The notes beneath the pieces were generated by a model. That model saw nothing but the letters and a program-made list of their open reading frames with translations, was not told where the DNA came from and did no database searches. Positions 1-5,284 of a DNA stretch of 6,879 bases are shown here, piece by piece. The stretch lies in the NCBI RefSeq assembly GCF_937920395.1, contig NZ_CALEVF010000366.1, positions 1-6,879 of the forward strand. The letters are read 5' to 3'. This DNA is from an uncultured Clostridium sp. Its GTDB lineage: Bacteria > Bacillota > Clostridia > Clostridiales > Clostridiaceae. Both the position numbers and the translations under genes were made by a program. Every line of letters starts with the position of its first letter. Positions within the stretch are counted from its first letter, which is position 1.

Positions 1-32
1 CACTCTTTCCCTACACGACGCTCTTCCGATCT
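1..32. other. Illumina TruSeq adapter remnant (artefact)
   Basis: The first 32 bases match the 3' end of the Illumina TruSeq universal adapter / read 1 primer, ending in the well-known CTCTTCCGATCT. They are GC-rich compared with everything that follows. The kinase reading frame becomes meaningful exactly at base 33 (Phe-Gly-Asp-Arg-Leu), which places the junction between bases 32 and 33. This is untrimmed library sequence at a contig end, not biology, and should be masked. Confidence 0.97.
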
Positions 33-404
33 TTTGGGGATAGATTAAATTTTGAGTATTACATAGAAGAAGGTATAAACTTTTTAATACCTAAAAACTC
101 TCTATACAATATAATAGATAACTCTATTAAGCACGGAATTTTAAAAAAAACTCATGGTGGGACTATAACTTTTATGATTACAAGACGAATGGAGGAAATA
201 ACAATAAAAATTAAAGATGATGGTGTTGGGATGGATCAGTCTCAAATAAAACAGATATTGAATGGTAATAATTATGGATCCACCTCAAACCTAAATTTTC
301 AATATAAAGAATTGTATAATGCTAAGTTAGAAGTGATTAGTACCTTGTTAACTGGTACAGATATATCATTGTATATACCTGTACAATATGTAAAATTTGT
401 TTGA
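33..404 (+). CDS. LytS-type sensor histidine kinase, C-terminal ATPase part (5' truncated)
   Basis: This is the last 123 codons of a sensor kinase of the LytS/YehU (HPK8-like) type, which passes phosphate to a LytTR response regulator; one follows directly. The frame is open from base 33, so the ATG at 174 is internal and not the start. Visible landmarks are a FGDRLNFEYYIEEGINFLIP stretch typical of the region between the phospho-acceptor helix and the ATPase domain, an intact N box (NSIKHGI, about bases 120-140) and a G1 box (DDGVGM, about bases 216-233). The fragment ends with a last strand of HATPase_c type (TGTDISLYIP). The N-terminal sensor, membrane segments and His box are lost at the contig end. 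Oddly, the second glycine box (usually GxGLxN) reads YGSTSN and the following conserved Arg is missing, so the ATP lid is degenerate. The family call is firm; the signal sensed is unknown. Confidence 0.88.
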   Translation, partial: FGDRLNFEYYIEEGINFLIPKNSLYNIIDNSIKHGILKKTHGGTITFMITRRMEEITIKIKDDGVGMDQSQIKQILNGNNYGSTSNLNFQYKELYNAKLEVISTLLTGTDISLYIPVQYVKFV

Positions 405-430
405 TATGTTTTAGAGCAAATTATTATCAT
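401..430 (+). promoter_or_regulatory. Possible promoter for the response-regulator genes
   Basis: TTGATA (401-406) and TATCAT (425-430) each match five of six bases of the vegetative -35 and -10 consensus and are 18 bases apart. The -35 overlaps the kinase stop codon. The -10 lies in the left arm of an inverted repeat. In AT-rich DNA such matches are common, so this is tentative; the regulators could also be read through from the kinase promoter. Confidence 0.35.
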
Positions 431-452
431 AATATATTATTGATATTATGAT
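426..452. repeat. Perfect 10-bp inverted repeat, candidate operator
   Basis: The arms ATCATAATAT (426-435) and ATATTATGAT (443-452) are perfect reverse complements around a 7-base spacer. The repeat lies between the kinase stop codon and the Shine-Dalgarno site of the LytTR regulator, and overlaps a possible -10 and start point. There is no T-tract after it, so it is not a normal terminator. It could be a protein-binding site or a weak mRNA hairpin. Confidence 0.45.
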
Positions 453-469
453 GAAATTTTAATATGGGT

Positions 470-475
470 GGAGGG
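470..475 (+). promoter_or_regulatory. Ribosome binding site fixing the regulator start at 480
   Basis: GGAGGG sits 4 bases before ATG 480. An in-frame GTG at 468 would extend the protein by four residues, but it has no Shine-Dalgarno site upstream and would itself overlap this one. The family N terminus (short strand followed by Asp-Asp) also fits the ATG at 480. Confidence 0.75.
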
Positions 476-479
476 TTAT

Positions 480-1232
480 ATGTTAAGAGTAGTTTTAGTA
501 GATGATGAACAATTATCTTTAGACGAGTTAAGTTTTATTCTAGGTAAAAAGCGCGAACTAGAAATTATTGGTAAGTTTTTGAGTCCTTTAACAGCTTTAG
601 AATTTATAAAAGAATCTAAACCAGAAATTGTTTTTTTAGATATAGAAATGCCAGAAATTGATGGTCTTACTTTGGCGAGTGAGATAGGTAAGTTGGATTT
701 TTCAGTGAGTATTGTATTTGCAACAGTATTTGATAAATATGCAATAAAAGCTTTTGAAATTAATGCCATTGATTATGTTTTAAAACCATTTTCAGAGAAA
801 AGATTAGCACTTACAATGGATAGGATAGAGGAAAAATTTAATTGCAGTAAAAATACACTTTTAGGACAAGGATCACTATTAGAAAAAATATCTAATGTAG
901 GTATGGTAAAGTTGCCAGTTTGGAAGGCTGAATGTATTTTTCTTGTGCATCCGAGGGACATATTATATTGCACAGTAGTAAATAAAGAGGTGTTTGTTTT
1001 TACTAGAAAGGCCACATATACAGCACATTGTACGTTAAATCAATTAGAAAATAAGCTAATTAATCAAAATTTTTTTAGAAGTCATAAGAGTTATTTAGTA
1101 AATTTAGATAACATTTATAAAATAGTACCATGGTTTAATAGTACTTTCGTGCTTCAAATAGAAAATTGGAAAGAGGAAGTTCCTGTAAGTAGACATTACG
1201 TTAAAGAGTTTAAAAGATTACTGAATATGTGA
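480..1232 (+). CDS. LytTR-family DNA-binding response regulator
   Basis: A 250-residue response regulator of the LytT/LytR/AgrA class, expected to be phosphorylated by the LytS-type kinase just upstream and to control transcription in the cytoplasm. Residues 1 to about 120 form a complete receiver domain: acidic pocket D8/D9, phospho-acceptor D54 in FLDIEMP, T82 in FATVFD and K102 in VLKPF. The stretch DKYAIKAFEINAIDYVLKPF is typical of LytTR regulators. Residues of about 145-249 form the LytTR DNA-binding domain, with the characteristic FFRSHKSYLVNLDNI and EVPVSRHYVKEFKRLL blocks. Length is normal for the family. It starts 75 bases after the kinase stop and is followed by a stand-alone receiver gene. 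Known relatives often control cell-wall, membrane-transport or virulence genes; the target here cannot be told from sequence, although LytTR-like repeats occur before recQ. A LytT/BtsR-type symbol is not assigned because the paralogue is unclear. Confidence 0.95.
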   Translation: MLRVVLVDDEQLSLDELSFILGKKRELEIIGKFLSPLTALEFIKESKPEIVFLDIEMPEIDGLTLASEIGKLDFSVSIVFATVFDKYAIKAFEINAIDYVLKPFSEKRLALTMDRIEEKFNCSKNTLLGQGSLLEKISNVGMVKLPVWKAECIFLVHPRDILYCTVVNKEVFVFTRKATYTAHCTLNQLENKLINQNFFRSHKSYLVNLDNIYKIVPWFNSTFVLQIENWKEEVPVSRHYVKEFKRLLNM

Positions 1233-1240
1233 TTTTAGTG

Positions 1241-1257
1241 TTTCTTATAATAAGAAA
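1241..1257. repeat. Perfect 17-base palindrome containing a -10-like hexamer
   Basis: TTTCTTATAATAAGAAA is fully symmetrical around base 1249 (8-bp arms). TATAAT (1246-1251) lies at its centre and the GAGAGGG ribosome binding site of the next gene begins two bases after it. No good -35 is visible. It is a candidate operator for the receiver gene, or a 7-bp hairpin with a three-base loop in the transcript. Chance occurrence is possible because it contains only two G/C bases. Confidence 0.42.
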
Positions 1258-1269
1258 TGAGAGGGATAA

Positions 1270-1650
1270 ATGAAAAAAATATTAATAGTAGATGATGAAG
1301 TTAATAATAGATTATTGTTAGAGGAGATACTAGAAGATTTTAAAGATAAAGGTGTAGAAATACTTCTAGCCGAAGATGGAAACCAAGCTTTGAATATAAT
1401 TAAAAGTGAGATGCCAAGTTTGGTGTTTTTAGATATTATGATGCCTATAATAAACGGGTATGAGGTATGTAAAATAGTGAAAAAAGAATTAAAGTTACAA
1501 AATATGTATATAGTGCTTCTAACTGCCAAAGGGCGAGAAGATGATAAAGAAAGAGGAATACAAGTAATGTGTGATGAATATATAACTAAGCCTTTTTACT
1601 TCAATGAAGTTTTAGCTATAGCGGAAAATGTCTTGGGGATTAAAATTTAG
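1270..1650 (+). CDS. Stand-alone CheY-like receiver protein
   Basis: A 126-residue single-domain response regulator with no output domain. All receiver key residues are present: D8/D9 in LIVDDE, phospho-acceptor D55 in FLDIMMP, T85 in LLTAKG and K107 in ITKPF. The usual AGADD segment before the switch Lys reads VMCDE, a mild departure. The start is well supported by GAGAGGG at 1259-1265. The gene lies 37 bases after the LytTR regulator on the same strand, so the two are probably read together or share control. Proteins of this kind act by protein contact (CheY, Spo0F types), as phosphate sinks, or as a relay step. With a kinase and a LytTR regulator next to it, a role in the same signalling route is a reasonable inference, but no partner can be shown. 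A chemotaxis role has no support here because no che or flagellar genes are nearby. Confidence 0.93.
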   Translation: MKKILIVDDEVNNRLLLEEILEDFKDKGVEILLAEDGNQALNIIKSEMPSLVFLDIMMPIINGYEVCKIVKKELKLQNMYIVLLTAKGREDDKERGIQVMCDEYITKPFYFNEVLAIAENVLGIKI

Positions 1651-1658
1651 AAATTTTA
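1641..1658. repeat. AT-only inverted repeat across the receiver stop codon
   Basis: TAAAATTTAGAAATTTTA has perfect 8-bp arms around AG and overlaps the TAG stop at 1648-1650. As RNA it could form a 7-bp A-U hairpin with a four-base loop. The stem has no G-C pair and no clean T-run follows, so it is at best a weak terminator or a 3' end mark. Confidence 0.35.
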
Positions 1659-1718
1659 TAGATTTACTCTTATATTTTAAATAAAAAGGGTGAGTCTATT
1701 TATATATAGGTCAAATTT

Positions 1719-1750
1719 AAAGTTCATCAGCAGAATGGTACAAAGTTCTT
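1719..1750 (+). repeat. Direct repeat pair AAAGTTC, LytTR-site-like
   Basis: AAAGTTCAT (1719-1727) and AAAGTTCTT (1742-1750) share their first seven bases and start 23 bases apart. Known LytTR-type sites are pairs of about 9-bp direct repeats with a GTT core, roughly [TA][AC][CA]GTTN[AG][TG], with starts usually about 21-22 bases apart. The first copy fits that pattern fully and the second misses one position; the spacing is slightly long. The second copy ends 10 bases before the recQ -10 element, where an activator could act. Tentative. Confidence 0.35.
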
Positions 1751-1757
1751 AAAATAA

Positions 1758-1766
1758 TGTTATACT
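1758..1766 (+). promoter_or_regulatory. Extended -10 promoter of recQ
   Basis: TGTTATACT is a TGn extended -10 element; its hexamer TATACT matches five of six consensus bases. No good -35 is present: GGTACA at 1737-1742, 18 bases upstream of the hexamer, is only a weak match. The predicted transcript start is near 1773, giving a leader of about 30 bases to ATG 1804, with GAGAGGA (1789-1795) as ribosome binding site. A near-identical element lies before the ABC-F gene. Confidence 0.6.
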
Positions 1767-1803
1767 GTTGTAAGCAATTATTACGTATGAGAGGAAGAAA
1801 TAT

Positions 1804-3972
1804 ATGTTGCATGAAGCACAAGAAAAATTAAAAAAATATTATGGATATGATAATTTTAGAAAAGGACAAGAAGATGTAATAGATAGTATATTAAGTGGGA
1901 AAGATACCTTTGCAGTGATGCCTACAGGAGCAGGAAAGTCGGTGTGTTATCAAATACCTGCATTAATGCTGGGCGGGGTAACACTTGTTATATCACCACT
2001 TATATCGCTTATGAAGGATCAAGTGGATACCTTAAATAGTATAGGAATTGCTGCAACATATATAAATAGCTCATTAAGTATTAATGAAGTTAATGAAAGA
2101 ATCGATAAGGTGGCAAGAGGTGAGTTTAAACTCCTTTATGTTGCCCCAGAAAGATTAGAATCAGACTTTTTCTGCAATATGTTAAATAGATTAAAAATAT
2201 CGCTTTTAGCAGTTGATGAGGCTCATTGTGTATCGCAATGGGGACATGATTTTAGACCTAGTTACGCAGCAATTTCTAGTTTAATTGACAAATTATCAGA
2301 AAGACCGATTATAGCAGCATTTACGGCTACGGCAACCCAGGATGTAAGGACAGATGTTATAAAGTTATTGAAATTAAGAGAGCCAGATGTTTATGTAACT
2401 GGTTTTAATAGAGAGAATTTAAGCTTTACAGTTATCCGTGGTGAAAATAAAAGAGATTTTGTGCTTAAATACATTGAGGGTAATAAAGATAAAGTTGGGA
2501 TAATTTATACAGCTACAAGGAAAGAAACAAATAATCTTTATGAACTTTTACATAAAAAGGGATATAGTGTAGGTAAATATCATGCTGGTCTTAACGATGA
2601 AGAGCGAAAGCAAAATCAAGAAAAGTTTTTGTATGATGATATCAACATAATTATAGCTACTAATGCCTTTGGTATGGGAATAGATAAATCAAACGTTAGA
2701 TATGTAATTCACTATAATCTGACTAAAAGCATGGAGGCATATTACCAAGAAGCAGGACGTGGAGGACGAGATGGTGAGCCAAGTGAATGTATATTGCTAT
2801 TTTCAGCGGCAGATGTCCTACTTCAAAAGTTTTTTATAGAACAAAGCACTGTGGCGCCAGAAAGAAAGGTAAATGAATATAAAAAACTTCAAGCTATGGT
2901 AGATTATTCACATACTACTAGATGTTTACGAAAGTTTATTTTAGAGTATTTTGGGGAAGAAAATGTTCCAGACAAATGTGACAATTGTAGTACATGTAAT
3001 GATGAGAGTGAACTCGTGGATATAACTATTGAGGCACAAAAGATATTTTCTTGCATCCTTCGTATGAAGGAGAGATATGGTACTTCATTAATAGCAGACG
3101 TTCTGCGTGGATCTAAGAATAAAAAGGTATTAGAACTTGGATTTGATAAATTATCAACATACGGAATAATAAAGCAATATACTGTTAAGGAAATAAGAGA
3201 CATTATAAATGTGCTTACAGCAGAAGAATATTTGTCACTTGCAGATGGACAATTCCCGGTGGTTCATTTAAAAGAAAAAGCTGTACTAGTACTTAAAAAT
3301 AAAGAAAAAGTATATCAAAAGGTTGATAAAAAGAAGGCAAAAGTTATTAAGGATACTGGCTTATTTGAAATATTGCGAACTTTGCGTAAAGAAATTTCTG
3401 AACGTGAGAAAGTTCCACCATATATTGTATTTGCAGATAGTGCACTAAGAGAGATGAGCGAATATTTCCCGGTAAATGAAAAAGAAATGTTAAATATTAA
3501 AGGTGTTGGTGAATCTAAGCTTAATAAGTATGGAGAGGAATTCATTCAGGTTATAAAAAAATATATGAAGGAAAATAACATAGAAATTAAGGCAGAAATA
3601 CTATATAATAAAGATGATGGCGGTAAAGCGGAATGCGAGGTAGAGAAAGATTCTAAAAATGAAGACAAGGTGCCTAGTTATCTTATTACTTATAACATGT
3701 ATAAGGATGGCAAAAGCATAGAGCAAATAATTAGCGAGAGGAAACTTAAAAGCCTTACAGTGCAAGAACATATATTTAAATGTGCTTCTGAGGGGCTTGA
3801 TGTTAATTTAGATGATTTTATTCCGAAAAATCAAGAAGCACTTATTCTTGAGGTTATAGAAAAAATCGGAGCCTCAAAGCTCAGACCTATTAAAGAAGAA
3901 CTACCAGAAGAGATAGATTATTTAGCTATAAAAGCAACAATATTTAAATATGCTAACAATAAGATTTCTTAG
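1804..3972 (+). CDS. recQ: ATP-dependent DNA helicase RecQ
   Basis: A 722-residue superfamily 2, 3'-to-5' DNA helicase that acts in recombination repair and rescue of stalled forks. Domain order: motif 0 (FRKGQ, residues 18-22), Walker A MPTGAGKS (39-46), DEAH (138-141) followed by the RecQ aromatic-rich loop CVSQWGHDFRPSY, FTATA (173-177), and motif VI QEAGRGGRDG (315-324). The RQC zinc site has four cysteines (C374, C392, C395, C398), followed by the winged-helix region to about 510. An HRDC domain lies at about 518-588 (ending in IKGVGESKLNKYGEEFI). After a charged linker at about 590-622 there is an extra C-terminal domain (about 625-718) resembling the HTH_40 helix-turn-helix found at the end of some RecQ proteins. 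This explains the extra length over E. coli RecQ (about 610 residues). No key residue is missing. The start has a good GAGAGGA site 8 bases upstream. The next helicase gene begins 15 bases after its stop, so the two are probably one operon. Confidence 0.97.
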   Translation: MLHEAQEKLKKYYGYDNFRKGQEDVIDSILSGKDTFAVMPTGAGKSVCYQIPALMLGGVTLVISPLISLMKDQVDTLNSIGIAATYINSSLSINEVNERIDKVARGEFKLLYVAPERLESDFFCNMLNRLKISLLAVDEAHCVSQWGHDFRPSYAAISSLIDKLSERPIIAAFTATATQDVRTDVIKLLKLREPDVYVTGFNRENLSFTVIRGENKRDFVLKYIEGNKDKVGIIYTATRKETNNLYELLHKKGYSVGKYHAGLNDEERKQNQEKFLYDDINIIIATNAFGMGIDKSNVRYVIHYNLTKSMEAYYQEAGRGGRDGEPSECILLFSAADVLLQKFFIEQSTVAPERKVNEYKKLQAMVDYSHTTRCLRKFILEYFGEENVPDKCDNCSTCNDESELVDITIEAQKIFSCILRMKERYGTSLIADVLRGSKNKKVLELGFDKLSTYGIIKQYTVKEIRDIINVLTAEEYLSLADGQFPVVHLKEKAVLVLKNKEKVYQKVDKKKAKVIKDTGLFEILRTLRKEISEREKVPPYIVFADSALREMSEYFPVNEKEMLNIKGVGESKLNKYGEEFIQVIKKYMKENNIEIKAEILYNKDDGGKAECEVEKDSKNEDKVPSYLITYNMYKDGKSIEQIISERKLKSLTVQEHIFKCASEGLDVNLDDFIPKNQEALILEVIEKIGASKLRPIKEELPEEIDYLAIKATIFKYANNKIS

Positions 3973-3987
3973 AAAAAAGGAGAAAAC

Positions 3988-5160
3988 ATGGAAAAAACAT
4001 TTAATGAACTAGGATTAGAACAAAATTTTATAGAAGGTCTTACCAAACAAGGCATTGAAAGCCCTACAGAAATCCAGGTGAAGGCTATACCAATGGGACT
4101 TGATGGCGCGGACATCATAGGAGAGTCAGAAACAGGAACGGGTAAAACTTTAGCTTATTTATTACCTATTTTTCAAAAGATAGATGTAACATCAAAGGAT
4201 ATTCAAGCAATTATACTTGCACCCACTCATGAACTTGCAATGCAAATATATAAGCAGGTAGAATTGCTAGCAGTTAACTCAAATAGCCTAGTTAAATCAA
4301 CTAGCATAATAGGTGATGTTAATATTAAAAGGCAACTCGAGTCCCTTAAGCAAAAACCTCATATAATAGTAGGTTCTGCAGGAAGAATTTTAGAACTTAT
4401 AACAATGAAGAAACTAAAATCACATGGCGTTAAAACTATAGTAATAGATGAAGGCGACAGAATGATAGATGAGAATAACATAGATGGAGTAAAAGCCATA
4501 ATAAAAACTACACTTCGCGATAGACAGATTATGTTATTTTCTGCTACGATTTCACTTAAAGTCGTTGAAATTGCTAAAACACTGATGAAAGATCCCGAGG
4601 TTATTAAAGTTGGAGATAAAAGTGTTGTAAATCCAAATATAGAGCACATATATTTTCTAGTGGAAAAGAGAGATAAAATTGAAATTCTACGTAAACTTAT
4701 AAGCGCTACGAAACCTGAAAAGGCAATAATATTTATAAACAAAAGTGATGAAGTAGAGATTACAACTTCGAAACTTAGATATCATAATCTAAAAGTAGAG
4801 GGAATTCATGGATCATCGCAAAAAGAAAATAGAAAGAAAGCACTTGAGGATTTCAACGAAGGCAAAATACAACTGTTAGTGGCTTCTGATTTGGCAGCTA
4901 GGGGCCTTGACATAGTAGGAGTATCTCATATATTTAATCTTGATATACCTGAAAACTCGAAAGATTATTTACATAGAGTAGGTAGAACAGGAAGAATGGG
5001 AGAGTATGGCCTTGCATTATCAATAGCAGTAGAGAGAGAACTTGATTTTATTAAAAACTTTGAAAAAGATTTTAATATAGAAATTACTCGAAAAGAGATT
5101 CATAGAGGTGAGATTACTGAACCTCAAATTATAGATAAAGATAGGAATAAATTGCGATAG
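3988..5160 (+). CDS. DEAD-box ATP-dependent RNA helicase, YfmL/CshC-like
   Basis: A 390-residue superfamily 2 helicase with only the two RecA-like domains and a short tail. It shows a Q-motif region (F5 to Q30, SPTEIQ), Walker A SETGTGKT (47-54), SAT (185-187), motif IV IIFIN (247-251), motif V SDLAARGLDI (300-309) and motif VI HRVGRTGR (329-336). Several motifs depart from consensus: motif II is DEGD (154-157), Ia is PTHELA rather than PTRELA, the GG motif is GD (109-110), and Ib is SAGR rather than TPGR. Blocks such as KTIVIDE and IKTTLRDRQ resemble my recollection of Bacillus subtilis YfmL (CshC), which also has a non-standard motif II and is linked to 50S ribosome assembly. A role in remodelling RNA or ribosome precursors is inferred. 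The core catalytic Lys, Asp, Glu and Arg residues are kept, so ATPase activity is expected. AAGGAGA lies just before ATG 3988. The gene follows recQ by 15 bases and probably shares its promoter. Confidence 0.92.
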   Translation: MEKTFNELGLEQNFIEGLTKQGIESPTEIQVKAIPMGLDGADIIGESETGTGKTLAYLLPIFQKIDVTSKDIQAIILAPTHELAMQIYKQVELLAVNSNSLVKSTSIIGDVNIKRQLESLKQKPHIIVGSAGRILELITMKKLKSHGVKTIVIDEGDRMIDENNIDGVKAIIKTTLRDRQIMLFSATISLKVVEIAKTLMKDPEVIKVGDKSVVNPNIEHIYFLVEKRDKIEILRKLISATKPEKAIIFINKSDEVEITTSKLRYHNLKVEGIHGSSQKENRKKALEDFNEGKIQLLVASDLAARGLDIVGVSHIFNLDIPENSKDYLHRVGRTGRMGEYGLALSIAVERELDFIKNFEKDFNIEITRKEIHRGEITEPQIIDKDRNKLR

Positions 5161-5177
5161 CCTAGTTTCCTTGCATG

Positions 5178-5186
5178 TGTTATAAT
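5178..5186 (+). promoter_or_regulatory. Extended -10 promoter of the ABC-F gene
   Basis: TGTTATAAT is a perfect TGn extended -10 element starting 17 bases after the helicase stop codon. No convincing -35 lies at the right distance. The predicted start near 5193 gives a leader of about 90 bases. The only difference from the element before recQ is one base in the hexamer. A second TATAAT at 5204-5209 lacks both TGn and a -35 and is less likely. Confidence 0.6.
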
Positions 5187-5224
5187 AGCTTAGTAGTTTA
5201 GACTATAATGAAATTAAATTTTTT

Positions 5225-5257
5225 TGTGGAAAACCACATAGTTTGTGTGGAAGTTTC
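5225..5257 (+). promoter_or_regulatory. Leader with mutually exclusive hairpins
   Basis: Three short elements occur in order: TGTGG (5225-5229), CCACA (5234-5238) and TGTGG (5246-5250). CCACA can pair with the first copy across an AAAA loop or with the second across a 7-base loop. The second pairing can be extended by GAAA (5229-5232) with TTTC (5254-5257) past a small internal loop, which would exclude the first. No terminator T-run follows either hairpin. It is a possible leader control element for the ABC-F gene, seen only as sequence complementarity. Confidence 0.33.
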
Positions 5258-5266
5258 AGTTAATAT

Positions 5267-5271
5267 GGAGG
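5267..5271 (+). promoter_or_regulatory. Ribosome binding site with long spacing
   Basis: GGAGG is a strong Shine-Dalgarno core, but 13 bases separate it from ATG 5285, longer than the usual 5-9. No ATG, GTG or TTG lies at a better distance in the coding frame, and the protein homology begins right after ATG 5285 (STNNISLRYG), so that start stands. The wide spacing may lower initiation. Confidence 0.6.
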
Positions 5272-5284
5272 TATATATAAATAT

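Noticed and set aside
174..404. A short complete 76-codon gene starting at ATG 174
   Set aside because: The same frame is open and homologous to LytS-type kinases from base 33, including the N box upstream of 174, so the ATG is internal to a truncated kinase.
468..479. GTG start four codons upstream in the LytTR regulator
   Set aside because: It has no Shine-Dalgarno site before it, and GGAGGG at 470-475 is well placed for ATG 480 instead.
1651..1718. A terminator between the receiver gene and recQ
   Set aside because: ATAG...ACTC and GAGTCTAT (about 1658-1703) can pair only with a large bulge and loop, and no T-run follows. A terminator may exist functionally, but I cannot support one.
4359..4742. 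A 127-codon minus-strand frame
   Set aside because: It lies wholly inside the DEAD-box helicase gene, shows hydrophobic low-complexity residues expected from reverse reading of AT-rich coding DNA, and matches no family I recognise. The other minus-strand frames are rejected for the same reason.
5204..5209. Second TATAAT as the main ABC-F promoter
   Set aside because: There is no TGn extension and no -35-like hexamer at 16-19 bases, while TGTTATAAT at 5178-5186 is a better match.
5161..5225. Terminator after the DEAD-box helicase using the T-run at 5219-5225
   Set aside because: No stable hairpin precedes the T-run; the hairpin with TGTGG comes after it, which is the wrong order for either strand.
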